In this document: piece by piece, positions 19,230 to 26,810 of the stretch
Layout of the letters: every line of letters begins with the position of its first letter
Position numbering within the stretch: position 1 is the first letter of the stretch
Source: Variovorax sp. PMC12
GTDB taxonomy: Bacteria; Pseudomonadota; Gammaproteobacteria; Burkholderiales; Burkholderiaceae_C
Direction of reading: 5' to 3'
DNA: 64,000 bases
Assembly (NCBI RefSeq): GCF_003019815.1
Contig: NZ_CP027773.1
Span: 5,201,501 to 5,265,500 of the forward strand
The notes under the pieces: generated by a model
Seen by the model: only the letters and a program-made list of their open reading frames with translations
Database searches by the model: none
What the model was told of the DNA's origin: nothing
Position numbers and translations under genes: made by a program

Positions 19230-19798
19230 GGTGAGAGCTTCTTTTCGTTCTGTGCCCGGCCGAAAGCCTTGGTGTCGAGCTGCACGCCGCTGGAGAGCAT
19301 GGCGTCCGCCAGCGCGCGCACGCCGCGCGACACCTGCCGCTCGACCGTGTCCTCGGTGATGCCGAGCAAGATGGCGACGTCGCGCTGCGGCAGGCCGTCG
19401 ATCTTGCGCAGCTCCACCACGCGGCGGCACTTGGGCGGCAGGGCGTCGAGCGCCGTCTGCAGCAGCCGCAGCTCGCCGCGGCCCGCGGCATGGCGCTCGG
19501 GCGTGAGCTCGTCGGCCGAGAAATCGAGCGCGTCGAGGTCGGCAATGATTTCGATCGACACGATCTGCGCACGCCGCGCGCGGTCGATCAACAGGTTGCG
19601 GGCCGTGGCGAAGACAAAGGGCTTCACCAGCTCGGGCACGGCTTTGGCGGCGGATTCGTAGATGCGCACATAGACATCCTGGCGCAGGTCGGGTACTTCG
19701 GCTTCGTCGCGCCAGTTGCGGCGAAGGAAACGCGTGAGCGCCGCCTCCATCGGCAGCACTTCGCTGACGAACCAGTTGTCCAAGTCACTGAGAACCAA
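19226..19798 (-). CDS. fecI: FecI-type ECF sigma-70 factor
   Basis: A 190-residue ECF sigma factor directing transcription of the transport operon. Region 2 spans about residues 15-85 (FLRRNWRDEAEVPDLRQDVYVRIYE, FVFATARNLLIDRARR) and region 4 about 115-170 (LDALPPKCRRVVELRKIDGL, TEDTVERQVSRG). I propose TTG 19798 (MVLSDLDNWFVSEVLP) because AGGAG lies 8 bases upstream and the family begins with SDLDNWF; an internal Met is 16 residues later. A motif identical to that before the receptor lies at 19864-19893, so the sigma gene appears to be autoregulated, unlike E. coli fecIR. Confidence 0.9.
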   Translation of the reverse strand: MVLSDLDNWFVSEVLPMEAALTRFLRRNWRDEAEVPDLRQDVYVRIYESAAKAVPELVKPFVFATARNLLIDRARRAQIVSIEIIADLDALDFSADELTPERHAAGRGELRLLQTALDALPPKCRRVVELRKIDGLPQRDVAILLGITEDTVERQVSRGVRALADAMLSSGVQLDTKAFGRAQNEKKLSP

Positions 19799-19863
19799 AA
19801 AAGCGCTCCTGGAAAAATGGCCGGATGGGGATACGGCGCGTCGCCGGGAATGGCGACACACAC

Positions 19864-19893
19864 TGAGACGAACGGCCAGAAGATTTCCGGTAA
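19864..19893 (-). promoter_or_regulatory. ECF-type promoter of fecI
   Basis: Minus-strand reading TTACCGGAA-N14-CGTCTCA, identical in boxes and spacing to the receptor promoter. The translation start lies about 65 bases downstream. It faces away from the plus-strand copy at 19941, so both divergent units share one control region. Confidence 0.75.
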
Positions 19894-19940
19894 CGCGCGA
19901 TGCGGCGCGAATTCTAGGAGCACTGAAATGGGGCGCGGCG

Positions 19941-19970
19941 TTACCGGAAAGCGCGCGCGCGCTCGTCTCA
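19941..19970 (+). promoter_or_regulatory. ECF-type promoter of the STN-domain gene
   Basis: Plus-strand reading TTACCGGAA-N14-CGTCTCA, the third copy of the motif. The spacer is an alternating GC run. The downstream gene starts at 20012, about 40 bases after the -10 box. The matching boxes put the stand-alone STN protein in the same FecI regulon. Confidence 0.75.
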
Positions 19971-20011
19971 TGGGAGTACGAGAAAAAACAGCTCGCTGGA
20001 AATACAAAGAC

Positions 20012-20392
20012 ATGAATCGAATCGGGAGGCAGAACCCCATCCTTCGCGCCGCAATGGCCAGGCGGCACCTCGCCGTCGGCCTGGGATGCGCACTGATCGG
20101 GGGCCTCGCATGGGCCAACGCGCGGGACTTCGACGTCGGCGGCGGCGAACTGCGGCCCGCGCTGGACGTCTACATCGCGCAGTCGGGCGTGCAGCTGATC
20201 TACAAGATGGAAGACGTGAAGGGCCTGTCGACGCGCGGCGTCAAGGGCAGGATCGCGCCCGACGCGGCGCTGGAACGCCTGCTGGACGGCACGCGGCTGC
20301 GCATACGGCGGGGGCAGGACGGGGCGATGGTGCTGATCGCGCCGGCCCCCACCGCGGCTGCGGCGGCCGGCACCGCCGAAAAGAAACAGTGA
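20012..20392 (+). CDS. Stand-alone STN-domain periplasmic protein
   Basis: A 126-residue protein: signal sequence (to about ANA at residue 36), then a single STN domain (FDVGGGELRPALDVY...) and a short Ala-rich tail, with no plug or barrel. Over about 72 positions it matches the STN domain of the nearby receptor at about 44 positions by eye, so the two share a recent origin. STN domains of receptors bind FecR; a free copy in the periplasm could compete with or mimic the receptor signal. It has its own FecI-type promoter, divergent from fecI. ATG 20012 is used; Met at 20054 is possible. Confidence 0.8.
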   Translation: MNRIGRQNPILRAAMARRHLAVGLGCALIGGLAWANARDFDVGGGELRPALDVYIAQSGVQLIYKMEDVKGLSTRGVKGRIAPDAALERLLDGTRLRIRRGQDGAMVLIAPAPTAAAAAGTAEKKQ

Positions 20393-20497
20393 CGGCGTAA
20401 CTTTCGCGCGGGAGCGACCGAACTACGCTGCATGGGGCGCGGATGCGCATACATGCCGATGCCGCGTATTCAAGGGTCACCACTCCAAGGATCTGCC

Positions 20498-21007
20498 ATG
20501 AACCACCACGGACGCCGTTTCGTTCTCAAGGCCGGCTCATCGACGCTCGGCCTGGCGCTTTTCAATGGCCTTGGCTGGAGCGCCGGCCTGGCGCATGCCG
20601 CCGAGCCCGGAAAGTTCGCGATCACCCGCACCGATGCCGAGTGGCGCAAGCTCCTCACGCCCAACCAGTACGCCGTGCTGCGCCAGGAAGGCACGGAGCG
20701 GCCCTACTCGAGCCCGCTGAACGACGAGCACCGCGAAGGCCGCTTCGCCTGCGCGGGCTGCTCGCTCGAGGCTTTCTCGTCGAAGACAAAGTTCGACAGC
20801 AGGACCGGCTGGCCCAGCTTCTGGCAGCCGCTGCCCGATGCCGTCGGCCAGAAGGTCGACACCTCCGCCGGCATGACGCGCACCGAGGTGCACTGCAGCC
20901 GCTGCGGCGGCCACCTGGGCCATGTGTTCGACGACGGACCCAAGCCGACCGGCCTGCGCTACTGCATGAACGGCGTGGCCATGAAGTTCAACCCGGGCGC
21001 TGCGTGA
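20498..21007 (+). CDS. msrB: Peptide-methionine (R)-S-oxide reductase MsrB with Tat-like leader
   Basis: A 169-residue enzyme reducing methionine-R-sulfoxide in proteins. It begins with a twin-arginine-like leader (RRFVLKAGSS, hydrophobic core, AHA cleavage region near residue 34), so it would act in the periplasm. The zinc-binding CxxC pairs are CAGC (about 84-87) and CSRC (about 133-136); the catalytic Cys is in RYCMN near residue 158. The next gene, a DipZ/CcdA-like electron carrier, starts 43 bp later and could supply reducing power across the membrane. Confidence 0.9.
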   Translation: MNHHGRRFVLKAGSSTLGLALFNGLGWSAGLAHAAEPGKFAITRTDAEWRKLLTPNQYAVLRQEGTERPYSSPLNDEHREGRFACAGCSLEAFSSKTKFDSRTGWPSFWQPLPDAVGQKVDTSAGMTRTEVHCSRCGGHLGHVFDDGPKPTGLRYCMNGVAMKFNPGAA

Positions 21008-21050
21008 TCGCTTGATCGCTCATCGCTTGCTCGCCTGAACGGCCCGCCCC

Positions 21051-21938
21051 ATGCTTCTGTTCGCCGTCGCCTATCTCGGCGGGGTGCTGACCATCCTCAG
21101 CCCCTGCATTCTTCCGGTGCTTCCCTTCGTGTTCGCGCGCGGCGACCAGCCTTTTCTCAAGGGCGGCCTGCCGCTGCTGCTCGGCATGGCGCTCACCTTC
21201 GCCGGCGTGGCGTCGCTGGCTGCGGTGGGCGGTGGCTGGGCGGTGGAGGCCAACCAGTACGGGCGGATGGCAGCGATCGTGCTGATGGCGCTGTTCGGCG
21301 TCACGCTTCTTTTCCCGCAACTGGCGCAGCGGCTCGCTCGGCCGCTGGTGAACTGGGGCGAGCGGCTGTCGGCAACGGCCGGCGGCAACGGCAGCGCGGG
21401 GCGAGGCGGGCGCTCGTCCTTCGTCGCATCGGTACTGCTGGGCGTGGCCACGGGGCTGCTGTGGGCGCCTTGCGCCGGGCCGATCCTCGGCCTGGTGCTG
21501 ACCGGCGCGGCACTGGGCGGTGCGAGCGCGAAGACCTCGCTGCTCCTGCTGGCCTATGCGGCAGGCGCGGCGACTTCACTGGCGTGCGCGCTGCTGGTCG
21601 GCGGGCGCCTGTTCAGGGCCATGAAGAAATCGCTGGGCGCGGGCGAATGGATCCGCCGCGGCATCGGCGCGGCGCTGCTGTGCGGCGTGGCGGCCATCGC
21701 CCTGGGGCTGGACACAGGCGTGCTCGCGCAACTGTCGGTGTCGGGCACCTCGTCGGTGGAGCAGAGGCTGATCGACAAGGTGCGCCCGAAGAAGCCCGGC
21801 CCGCCGATCGGGACTCAGCCGGTGCCCACCAGCCACAGGCCTGACGACGGGCAGAGCGCCGCCGGCGCGCCGTTCACCAAGACCTGTTCTTCGTCGAGCC
21901 GCGAGGCAGCCGAAGGATCGACGTCGAAGGCGATCTGA
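21051..21938 (+). CDS. CcdA/DipZ-like membrane thiol-electron transporter, C-terminally shortened
   Basis: A 295-residue protein whose first about 235 residues form six to eight membrane segments, with the paired-cysteine motifs SPCILPVLPF (about 17-26) and WAPCAGPILGL (about 138-148) of CcdA/DsbD transporters. The segment LAQLSVSGTSSVEQRLIDKV resembles the linker preceding the thioredoxin domain of DipZ proteins, but no thioredoxin domain follows. Instead the last 40 or so residues are read antisense through the oxygenase-like gene at 21815-22561. The redox role with MsrB remains plausible through a separate thioredoxin-like partner. Confidence 0.75.
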   Translation: MLLFAVAYLGGVLTILSPCILPVLPFVFARGDQPFLKGGLPLLLGMALTFAGVASLAAVGGGWAVEANQYGRMAAIVLMALFGVTLLFPQLAQRLARPLVNWGERLSATAGGNGSAGRGGRSSFVASVLLGVATGLLWAPCAGPILGLVLTGAALGGASAKTSLLLLAYAAGAATSLACALLVGGRLFRAMKKSLGAGEWIRRGIGAALLCGVAAIALGLDTGVLAQLSVSGTSSVEQRLIDKVRPKKPGPPIGTQPVPTSHRPDDGQSAAGAPFTKTCSSSSREAAEGSTSKAI

Positions 21939-22561
21939 AGCGCCTTGCCCACCAGCGCGTCTTCGATCGGCAGCTCCCACGTCAGGAACACCAGCGTGCA
22001 ATCGCGTTCGGGCGCGAAGTCGGCCGCGTCGAAACCGGTGCTGCCGCCGCGCGGAATCACGGCATGCGGCTGGCCGGTGTCGAAGACCACCACCGTGCCG
22101 CGCATCAGCGGAATTCGAATGTCCGCACAGGGAAAGTGCAGGTCGAGACCCTTGTCTTCGCTCATGAAGAGATTGCAGAAGGCCGCGCCGCCGTATTGCG
22201 CGCCGTCGTGGTGATACCGCGCGCCGCGGCAAGCCATGAGCGCGACGTCGCTCGCGGCGAGCACGCCGGGCAGTCCGAGTGCCTCCGTCCAGTCCGTCGC
22301 GGCCTGCACGCATTGCCGGTAGTCCGGCCAGCGCGTGCGTGCGCGCGCCAGCGGCAACTGCTCGACGTCGCCGGGCTCCAGCGCAAGCTGCGTGGAGATC
22401 TCGCGCTCCCAGTCCGCGGTCAGGCGCGTGGGAGGCTTGGGCACGTCGAGCGTGCCCGTCAGCACCAGGTCGCTCACGCTGCGGCTGCGCATGGCGTCGC
22501 CGCTGCGGTAGCAGGCAGTCAGGCGATCTCGTGCGCTGCGTGGTGGCGGGGCGGGGGACAT
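21815..22561 (-). CDS. 2OG-Fe(II) oxygenase-like protein
   Basis: A 248-residue protein with the layout of 2-oxoglutarate/iron dioxygenases. The putative ligands are the His and Asp in ARYHHDGAQYGG and the second His in DTGQPHAVIPRGG, followed by an Arg that would bind 2-oxoglutarate. Start ATG 22561 is chosen; an in-frame Met 11 codons upstream lies close to the neighbouring gene. The 3' end overlaps the convergent CcdA/DipZ-like gene by 124 bp. The substrate is not evident; the core resembles plasmid/phage-type oxygenase-like proteins of unknown role. Confidence 0.65.
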   Translation of the reverse strand: MSPAPPPRSARDRLTACYRSGDAMRSRSVSDLVLTGTLDVPKPPTRLTADWEREISTQLALEPGDVEQLPLARARTRWPDYRQCVQAATDWTEALGLPGVLAASDVALMACRGARYHHDGAQYGGAAFCNLFMSEDKGLDLHFPCADIRIPLMRGTVVVFDTGQPHAVIPRGGSTGFDAADFAPERDCTLVFLTWELPIEDALVGKALQIAFDVDPSAASRLDEEQVLVNGAPAALCPSSGLWLVGTG

Positions 22562-22583
22562 CGGGGCAGTGTAGTGACGCCGG

Positions 22584-23924
22584 CTACTCGCCAATCACCC
22601 GCCGCACGGTCAGCAGCGCACTGCGCAAGCTCGGCAGCCCGACGGAGCCCAGCGCCAGCCGCAGCGCATGCGGCACGTGCTTCGACGTGGCGAAGGGCTC
22701 GGCCGTCGATACCGAGATGCCTTCGCGCATCAGCGCCGCCGAAACGTGGTCGGCGCGCGTTTCCTCGGGCAAGGGCAGCCACACGAAGTACGACGACGGA
22801 TGGCGCACGAAGCGCATGCCCGCGAGCGTTTCGTCGACGATGGCCTGGCGCACCGCGGCGTCGTGCCGCTTTTCGGATTCGAGCCGCTCGACGGTGCCGT
22901 CTTCCAGCCATGCGCAGGCAATGGCCGTTGTCACGCCGGGCGTGCACCAGGTCGTGGCCCGGATGGCGCGTTCGATCTTCGGCACCCAGGCCTGCGGCGC
23001 CACGACGAAGCCCACGCGCAGCCCGGTCGCCACGTTCTTCGACAGGCCCGAGACGTACACGGTCGATTCGGGCAGCAACGTGGCCAGCGGTGGCGGCGGC
23101 ATGTCTTGCGGATCGTCGGCCAGGAAGGCGTAGGCCGCGTCCTCGATGACGAGCAGGCCGTGCCTGCGGGCGATGCTTGCCAGCCGGCGCCGGCGGCTCG
23201 TGCTCATCACCCAGCCCAGCGGGTTGTGCAGCGTCGGCATCGCATAGATGGCACGCACGCGGCGGCGCGCGCACAGGCGCTCCAGCGCGTCGAGGTCGGG
23301 GCCTGCGCCCGATGCCGGGATGGGGGCCAGCTCCAGCCGGTGCGCCTCGGCCAGCACCTTGAAGCCGGGATAGGTGAGGGCATCGACCGCCACCACGTCG
23401 CCGGGCTGCAGCAGCGCCATGGCCGTGACCGCGAGGCCGTGCTGCGCGCCGTCGACCAGCAGCACGCGCGACGGGTCGAGCGCGTCGAGCCCGCGTGACG
23501 CGAGATGCCGCGCGACACAGGCGCGCTCGTGCATGCGGCCGCCGTGCGGCGCGTAGCGCAGCATCGCGTCGAGCTCGCCGCCGGCGGCCAGCTGCCGCAG
23601 CGCGCCGCGCAGCAGTTCGGCCTGCCCGGGCAGCGAGGGGTAGTTGAAGTTCAGGTCGACCTGGCCCGCCGCCACGGCCTGCTGGTCGATGCCCTTGTCG
23701 CGGGGAATGGTCGCTTCGCGCACGAAGGTGCCGCGGCCGACCTCGCCGCTGACCAGGCCCATGGCTTCGAGTTCGGCGTAGACGCGCGACGCTGTCACCA
23801 GCGCGAGGCCGTGGCGCTCGGCCAGGCGCCTGTGCGTGGGCAGGCGGGTGCCGGGCTTCAACCGGCCCGCGCGGATCTCGGCGGCGAGTTCATCGACCAG
23901 TTGCTTGTAGCGGGCTTCGGCCAT
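22584..23924 (-). CDS. MocR-type transcription factor (GntR helix-turn-helix plus aminotransferase domain)
   Basis: A 446-residue regulator. The N-terminal winged helix (about 1-70: YKQLVDELAAEIRAGRLKPG, LPTHRRLAERHGL) is GntR-type. The rest is an aminotransferase-fold domain that probably binds PLP through the Lys in SGLSKNVATGLRVGF. MocR proteins usually control the neighbouring, divergent gene, here the PfpI-family gene 90 bp away. An ACAAT/ATTGT inverted repeat lies between them. The effector is unknown. The 2OG-oxygenase-like gene downstream on the same strand starts 22 bp after its stop and may be co-transcribed. Confidence 0.88.
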   Translation of the reverse strand: MAEARYKQLVDELAAEIRAGRLKPGTRLPTHRRLAERHGLALVTASRVYAELEAMGLVSGEVGRGTFVREATIPRDKGIDQQAVAAGQVDLNFNYPSLPGQAELLRGALRQLAAGGELDAMLRYAPHGGRMHERACVARHLASRGLDALDPSRVLLVDGAQHGLAVTAMALLQPGDVVAVDALTYPGFKVLAEAHRLELAPIPASGAGPDLDALERLCARRRVRAIYAMPTLHNPLGWVMSTSRRRRLASIARRHGLLVIEDAAYAFLADDPQDMPPPPLATLLPESTVYVSGLSKNVATGLRVGFVVAPQAWVPKIERAIRATTWCTPGVTTAIACAWLEDGTVERLESEKRHDAAVRQAIVDETLAGMRFVRHPSSYFVWLPLPEETRADHVSAALMREGISVSTAEPFATSKHVPHALRLALGSVGLPSLRSALLTVRRVIGE

Positions 23925-23950
23925 CGGTGCGATGTATGCATGACAATTTT

Positions 23951-23979
23951 TTGATTGTATTGATCGTCTTGCCTAAGAT
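23951..23979 (+). promoter_or_regulatory. Sigma-70 promoter of the PfpI gene with overlapping inverted repeat
   Basis: TTGATT (23951-23956) and TAAGAT (23974-23979) are separated by exactly 17 bases. The inverted repeat ACAAT-N6-ATTGT (23943-23958) overlaps the -35 box, a good position for MocR control. The gene starts 35 bases after the -10 box. Confidence 0.6.
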
Positions 23980-24014
23980 GGACGGACCCGCTTTCCCGCA
24001 CACACAAGAACGCC

Positions 24015-24620
24015 ATGCACATCGCCATCCTCACCTTCGACGGCTTCAATGAACTCGACTCGCTCATCGCGCTGGGCGTGCTCAACCGAATCAGGAAGCC
24101 CGGCTGGCGCGTGACGCTCTGCTGCCCGACGCCGGAGGTCACGTCGATGAACGGCGTCGCCGTGCGCGCGCAGTCGCTGCTCGAGGAGGCGCGCTCGGCG
24201 CAGGCGGTGGTGGTCGGCAGCGGCGTGCGCACGCGCGAGGTGGTCGAGAACGCGGAGCTGATGGAGCGCCTGGCGCTGGACCCGGGCCGCCAGCTCATCG
24301 CGGCGCAGTGCTCGGGCACCCTGATCCTTGCCAAGCTGGGCCTGCTGGGCAGCGTGCCGGCCTGTACCGACCTGACCACCAAGCCATGGGTGCAGGCGGC
24401 CGGCGTCGAAGTGCTGAACCAGCCCTTCTTTGCCAGCGGCAATGTCGCGACGGCGGGCGGCTGCTTCGCGTCGCCCTACCTGGCCGCGTGGATCATCGCG
24501 CGCGCCGAGGGGCGGGAGGCCGCCGAGGCGGCGCTGCACTACGTGGCGCCGGTGGGCGAGAAAGAGGCCTACGTGGCCAATGCCTTCAGGTACATCGCGC
24601 CGTATCTGCCGCAAAAATGA
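24015..24620 (+). CDS. DJ-1/PfpI-family protein
   Basis: A 201-residue class I glutamine-amidotransferase-like protein. The nucleophile elbow is AAQCSGT with Cys99, preceded by the strand VVVGSGV. Members include glyoxalases, chaperone-like deglycases, isonitrile hydratases and transcription-factor sensor domains; this one has no extra domain, and its activity cannot be deduced. It is divergent from a MocR regulator that probably controls it. A terminator was not seen; the next gene follows after 72 bp. Confidence 0.8.
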   Translation: MHIAILTFDGFNELDSLIALGVLNRIRKPGWRVTLCCPTPEVTSMNGVAVRAQSLLEEARSAQAVVVGSGVRTREVVENAELMERLALDPGRQLIAAQCSGTLILAKLGLLGSVPACTDLTTKPWVQAAGVEVLNQPFFASGNVATAGGCFASPYLAAWIIARAEGREAAEAALHYVAPVGEKEAYVANAFRYIAPYLPQK

Positions 24621-24692
24621 CGACGCGGGCCTTCATTTTTTCGGCACGCTGCCGATAAGCCTCTGGTCGACACACAAAGGACGGAGGAAAAC

Positions 24693-25052
24693 ATGGTTGC
24701 AGCCATTGGAGCGACGACTCCCGCGAGCGGCGGTGGGAATGACGTGAACGCCCAGATCGCAAGGATCCAGCGGCAGATCACCGACACGCAGAAGAAGATC
24801 GCGGAAACGCAGGGCGAATTGATCGAGGCGCCCACTGACGAAGCGCGCAAGGCGATCCAGATGCAGCTCCAGTCGATGGCCGCGCAGGTCCTCATGCTGC
24901 AGCAGCAGATCAACATGCTGCGGACCTCGCAGGTCCAGAAGGAGGCGCTGGAATCGGTCTCCAACGCGGTGGACGGCGCCAAGAAGAGCGGCGGCATCCG
25001 CACCAATGCCGAAGGCGTTCCCATCGGCGGCACGGTGGACGTGCAGGCCTGA
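24693..25052 (+). CDS. FlxA-like coiled-coil protein
   Basis: A 119-residue soluble protein dominated by a long coiled coil (about residues 18-80) rich in Gln, Ile and Met heptads: IARIQRQITDTQKKIAETQ and QLQSMAAQVLMLQQQINML. The Gly-rich N-terminus and the tail are probably unstructured. This matches the pattern of FlxA-like proteins (PF14282), whose role is not established. GGAGGAAA precedes the ATG. It is convergent with the MarR gene, 14 bp apart. Confidence 0.65.
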   Translation: MVAAIGATTPASGGGNDVNAQIARIQRQITDTQKKIAETQGELIEAPTDEARKAIQMQLQSMAAQVLMLQQQINMLRTSQVQKEALESVSNAVDGAKKSGGIRTNAEGVPIGGTVDVQA

Positions 25053-25066
25053 GCCCGCCGCTGCCT

Positions 25067-25624
25067 TCAGCTGCCGCCGCCGGCCTCCCGCTCGGGCCAG
25101 CGGTGGCGCGTGCCGCCCGAGCGCCGGTCGGCCTTTTCCATGACCACGCCCTGCGCGCTCAGTTCATTGCCGCGCTGCTCCAGGTGCCGCAGGCACTGGA
25201 GAAAGATCTCCAGGTGCGCGGGCGTGATGCCCTCGAGCAGTTCGGTGTTGAGCCCCGCGATGCGCGGGAACAGCTTGCCGTACAGCTGCTCGCCAGAGGC
25301 GCTCAGGCGTACGTGAACCTCGCGCCGGTCCTCGGCATCCTGCCTGCGCACCACCAGCTTCTTCTCGACGAGGCTGCGCAGCCCGCGCGAGGTACGCACC
25401 CGGTCCAGGTGCAGGTGCGCGGCCAGCGCGGACGATGTCATCTCGCCGCGCTGCGCGAGCGTGCCGATCATTCCCCACTCGCGCCGCGTGATGCCGAAGC
25501 CGCCCTCGACCATGCGGGTCGCCATGCCGCTGCTGGTGCGCATGGCGCGCGACAACCTGTAGAGCAGCAGGTCGTCCAGGGATCGCGGCTCGCGCAACGA
25601 ACCCGCGTCGGGAAACACTTGCAT
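25067..25624 (-). CDS. MarR-family transcriptional regulator
   Basis: A 185-residue winged-helix regulator. The recognition region is ITRREWGMIGTLAQRGEMTSSALAAHLHLDRVRTSR at about 45-80, and the wing has the typical D-x-R-D/E pattern (RRQDAEDRREVHVRLS). MarR proteins respond to small aromatic or phenolic ligands. It is divergent from the Bug-type binding protein gene, with about 195 bp between starts, so it may control that gene. The Gly/Arg-rich C-terminal extension is unusual. Confidence 0.85.
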   Translation of the reverse strand: MQVFPDAGSLREPRSLDDLLLYRLSRAMRTSSGMATRMVEGGFGITRREWGMIGTLAQRGEMTSSALAAHLHLDRVRTSRGLRSLVEKKLVVRRQDAEDRREVHVRLSASGEQLYGKLFPRIAGLNTELLEGITPAHLEIFLQCLRHLEQRGNELSAQGVVMEKADRRSGGTRHRWPEREAGGGS

Positions 25625-25819
25625 ACGGATGGGTTAAGGGTACTGGGCGTTGTGTGGTCCACCGGCCTCGAAAGCAGGTGATGGATTAGATCAACTGTTT
25701 GTTACCTGCGTATAAACCGCTCACAAATTTTCACAAACAGCGATCAGGAACGGCAGGCGATTTTCGCCACGACGGCATCGCGCATGACCGCTCACAACCA
25801 CCGCTCTCAGGAAACCCCC

Positions 25820-26800
25820 ATGGTTGCATTCTTTTCCAGGCGCAGGCTCTTGGCGTGGGGCCTCGGGCTCGCCGCCTGCATTTCCGGTGCCCAGGTCCAG
25901 GCGCAGCAGGCGCTGGACGGCCCCTTGACCCTGGTGGTCGGCTACGCGGCCGGCGGCACCACGGACCGCATCGCGCGCCTGGTTGCGGAGCGGCTGGGCG
26001 CCAAGCTCGGCGTGGCCGTGACGGTCGAGAACAAGCCGGGCGAGGGCGGACGGCTCGCGGCCAAGGAAGTGCGGCGCACGCCAGCGGGGCAGAACGTGCT
26101 GATGCTCGGCAACCCCGCCGTGATGGTGGTCGCGCCGCTGGTCATCAAGGACGTGGGCTACGACCCCGACAAGGACTTCGTGCCGGTGTCGCAAGTCAGC
26201 AGCTACGACTTCGCGCTGGCCGTGGGCCAGAAGCTGCAGCTCGACCGCGCCATGTTCCTGGTGGGCCGGCTCTGGGCGCATCCGGAAGAGGCCGTGTTCG
26301 GCGTGCCCGCGACCGGCAGCCTGCCTCACTTCTTCGGCCTGATGGTGGGCGACGCGCTGAGCGTGCAGCCGCAGATCAAGGGCTACGGCGGATCGGCGCC
26401 GTTGTCGGCCGACCTGATCGGCGGCACGCTGCCGATCGCCATCGACACGCTGGATTCGCTCTACGCGCAGCACCTGGCCGGCAAGATCCGCATCCTGGCG
26501 GTGTCGGGCAAGAAGCGCGCGAGCTTTGCGCCCGCGATCCCGACCTTCCGCGAGGCCGGCATGAAGATCGACGCCGACGGCTGGAACACCTTCTTCGCGC
26601 CCAGCACCATGTCACCGGCCAAGGTGCAGCTGGTGGCCGGCGCCATCCGCGAAGCGATGCGCGATCCGGGGCTGCAGAAGGCGGCCGAGGCGGCCTACAT
26701 CACGCCGGTGGTGAGCTCGACCGCGGAAACCGCGCAGATGCTCAAGGCCTACAGGCAGCAGTGGGAGCCGGTGGTGCGCCGCTCGGGCTTCTCGCCCTGA
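25820..26800 (+). CDS. Bug-family (TctC-like) periplasmic solute-binding protein
   Basis: A 326-residue tripartite tricarboxylate transporter receptor. The signal sequence (FSRRRLLAWGLGLAACISGA...VQAQ) has adjacent arginines and may use Tat or Sec. The mature part starts with LTLVVGYAAGGTTDRIAR, the family's Gly-rich ligand loop, and later has ATGSLPHFFGL and AVSGKKRA. I prefer ATG 25820 with CAGGAAA upstream; an in-frame ATG lies at 25784. No membrane subunits are adjacent; tctB and tctA occur at 53703-55730, far away. Bug proteins are greatly expanded in Comamonadaceae and their ligands are mostly unknown. Confidence 0.88.
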   Translation: MVAFFSRRRLLAWGLGLAACISGAQVQAQQALDGPLTLVVGYAAGGTTDRIARLVAERLGAKLGVAVTVENKPGEGGRLAAKEVRRTPAGQNVLMLGNPAVMVVAPLVIKDVGYDPDKDFVPVSQVSSYDFALAVGQKLQLDRAMFLVGRLWAHPEEAVFGVPATGSLPHFFGLMVGDALSVQPQIKGYGGSAPLSADLIGGTLPIAIDTLDSLYAQHLAGKIRILAVSGKKRASFAPAIPTFREAGMKIDADGWNTFFAPSTMSPAKVQLVAGAIREAMRDPGLQKAAEAAYITPVVSSTAETAQMLKAYRQQWEPVVRRSGFSP

Positions 26801-26810
26801 GGGCGGGCTG

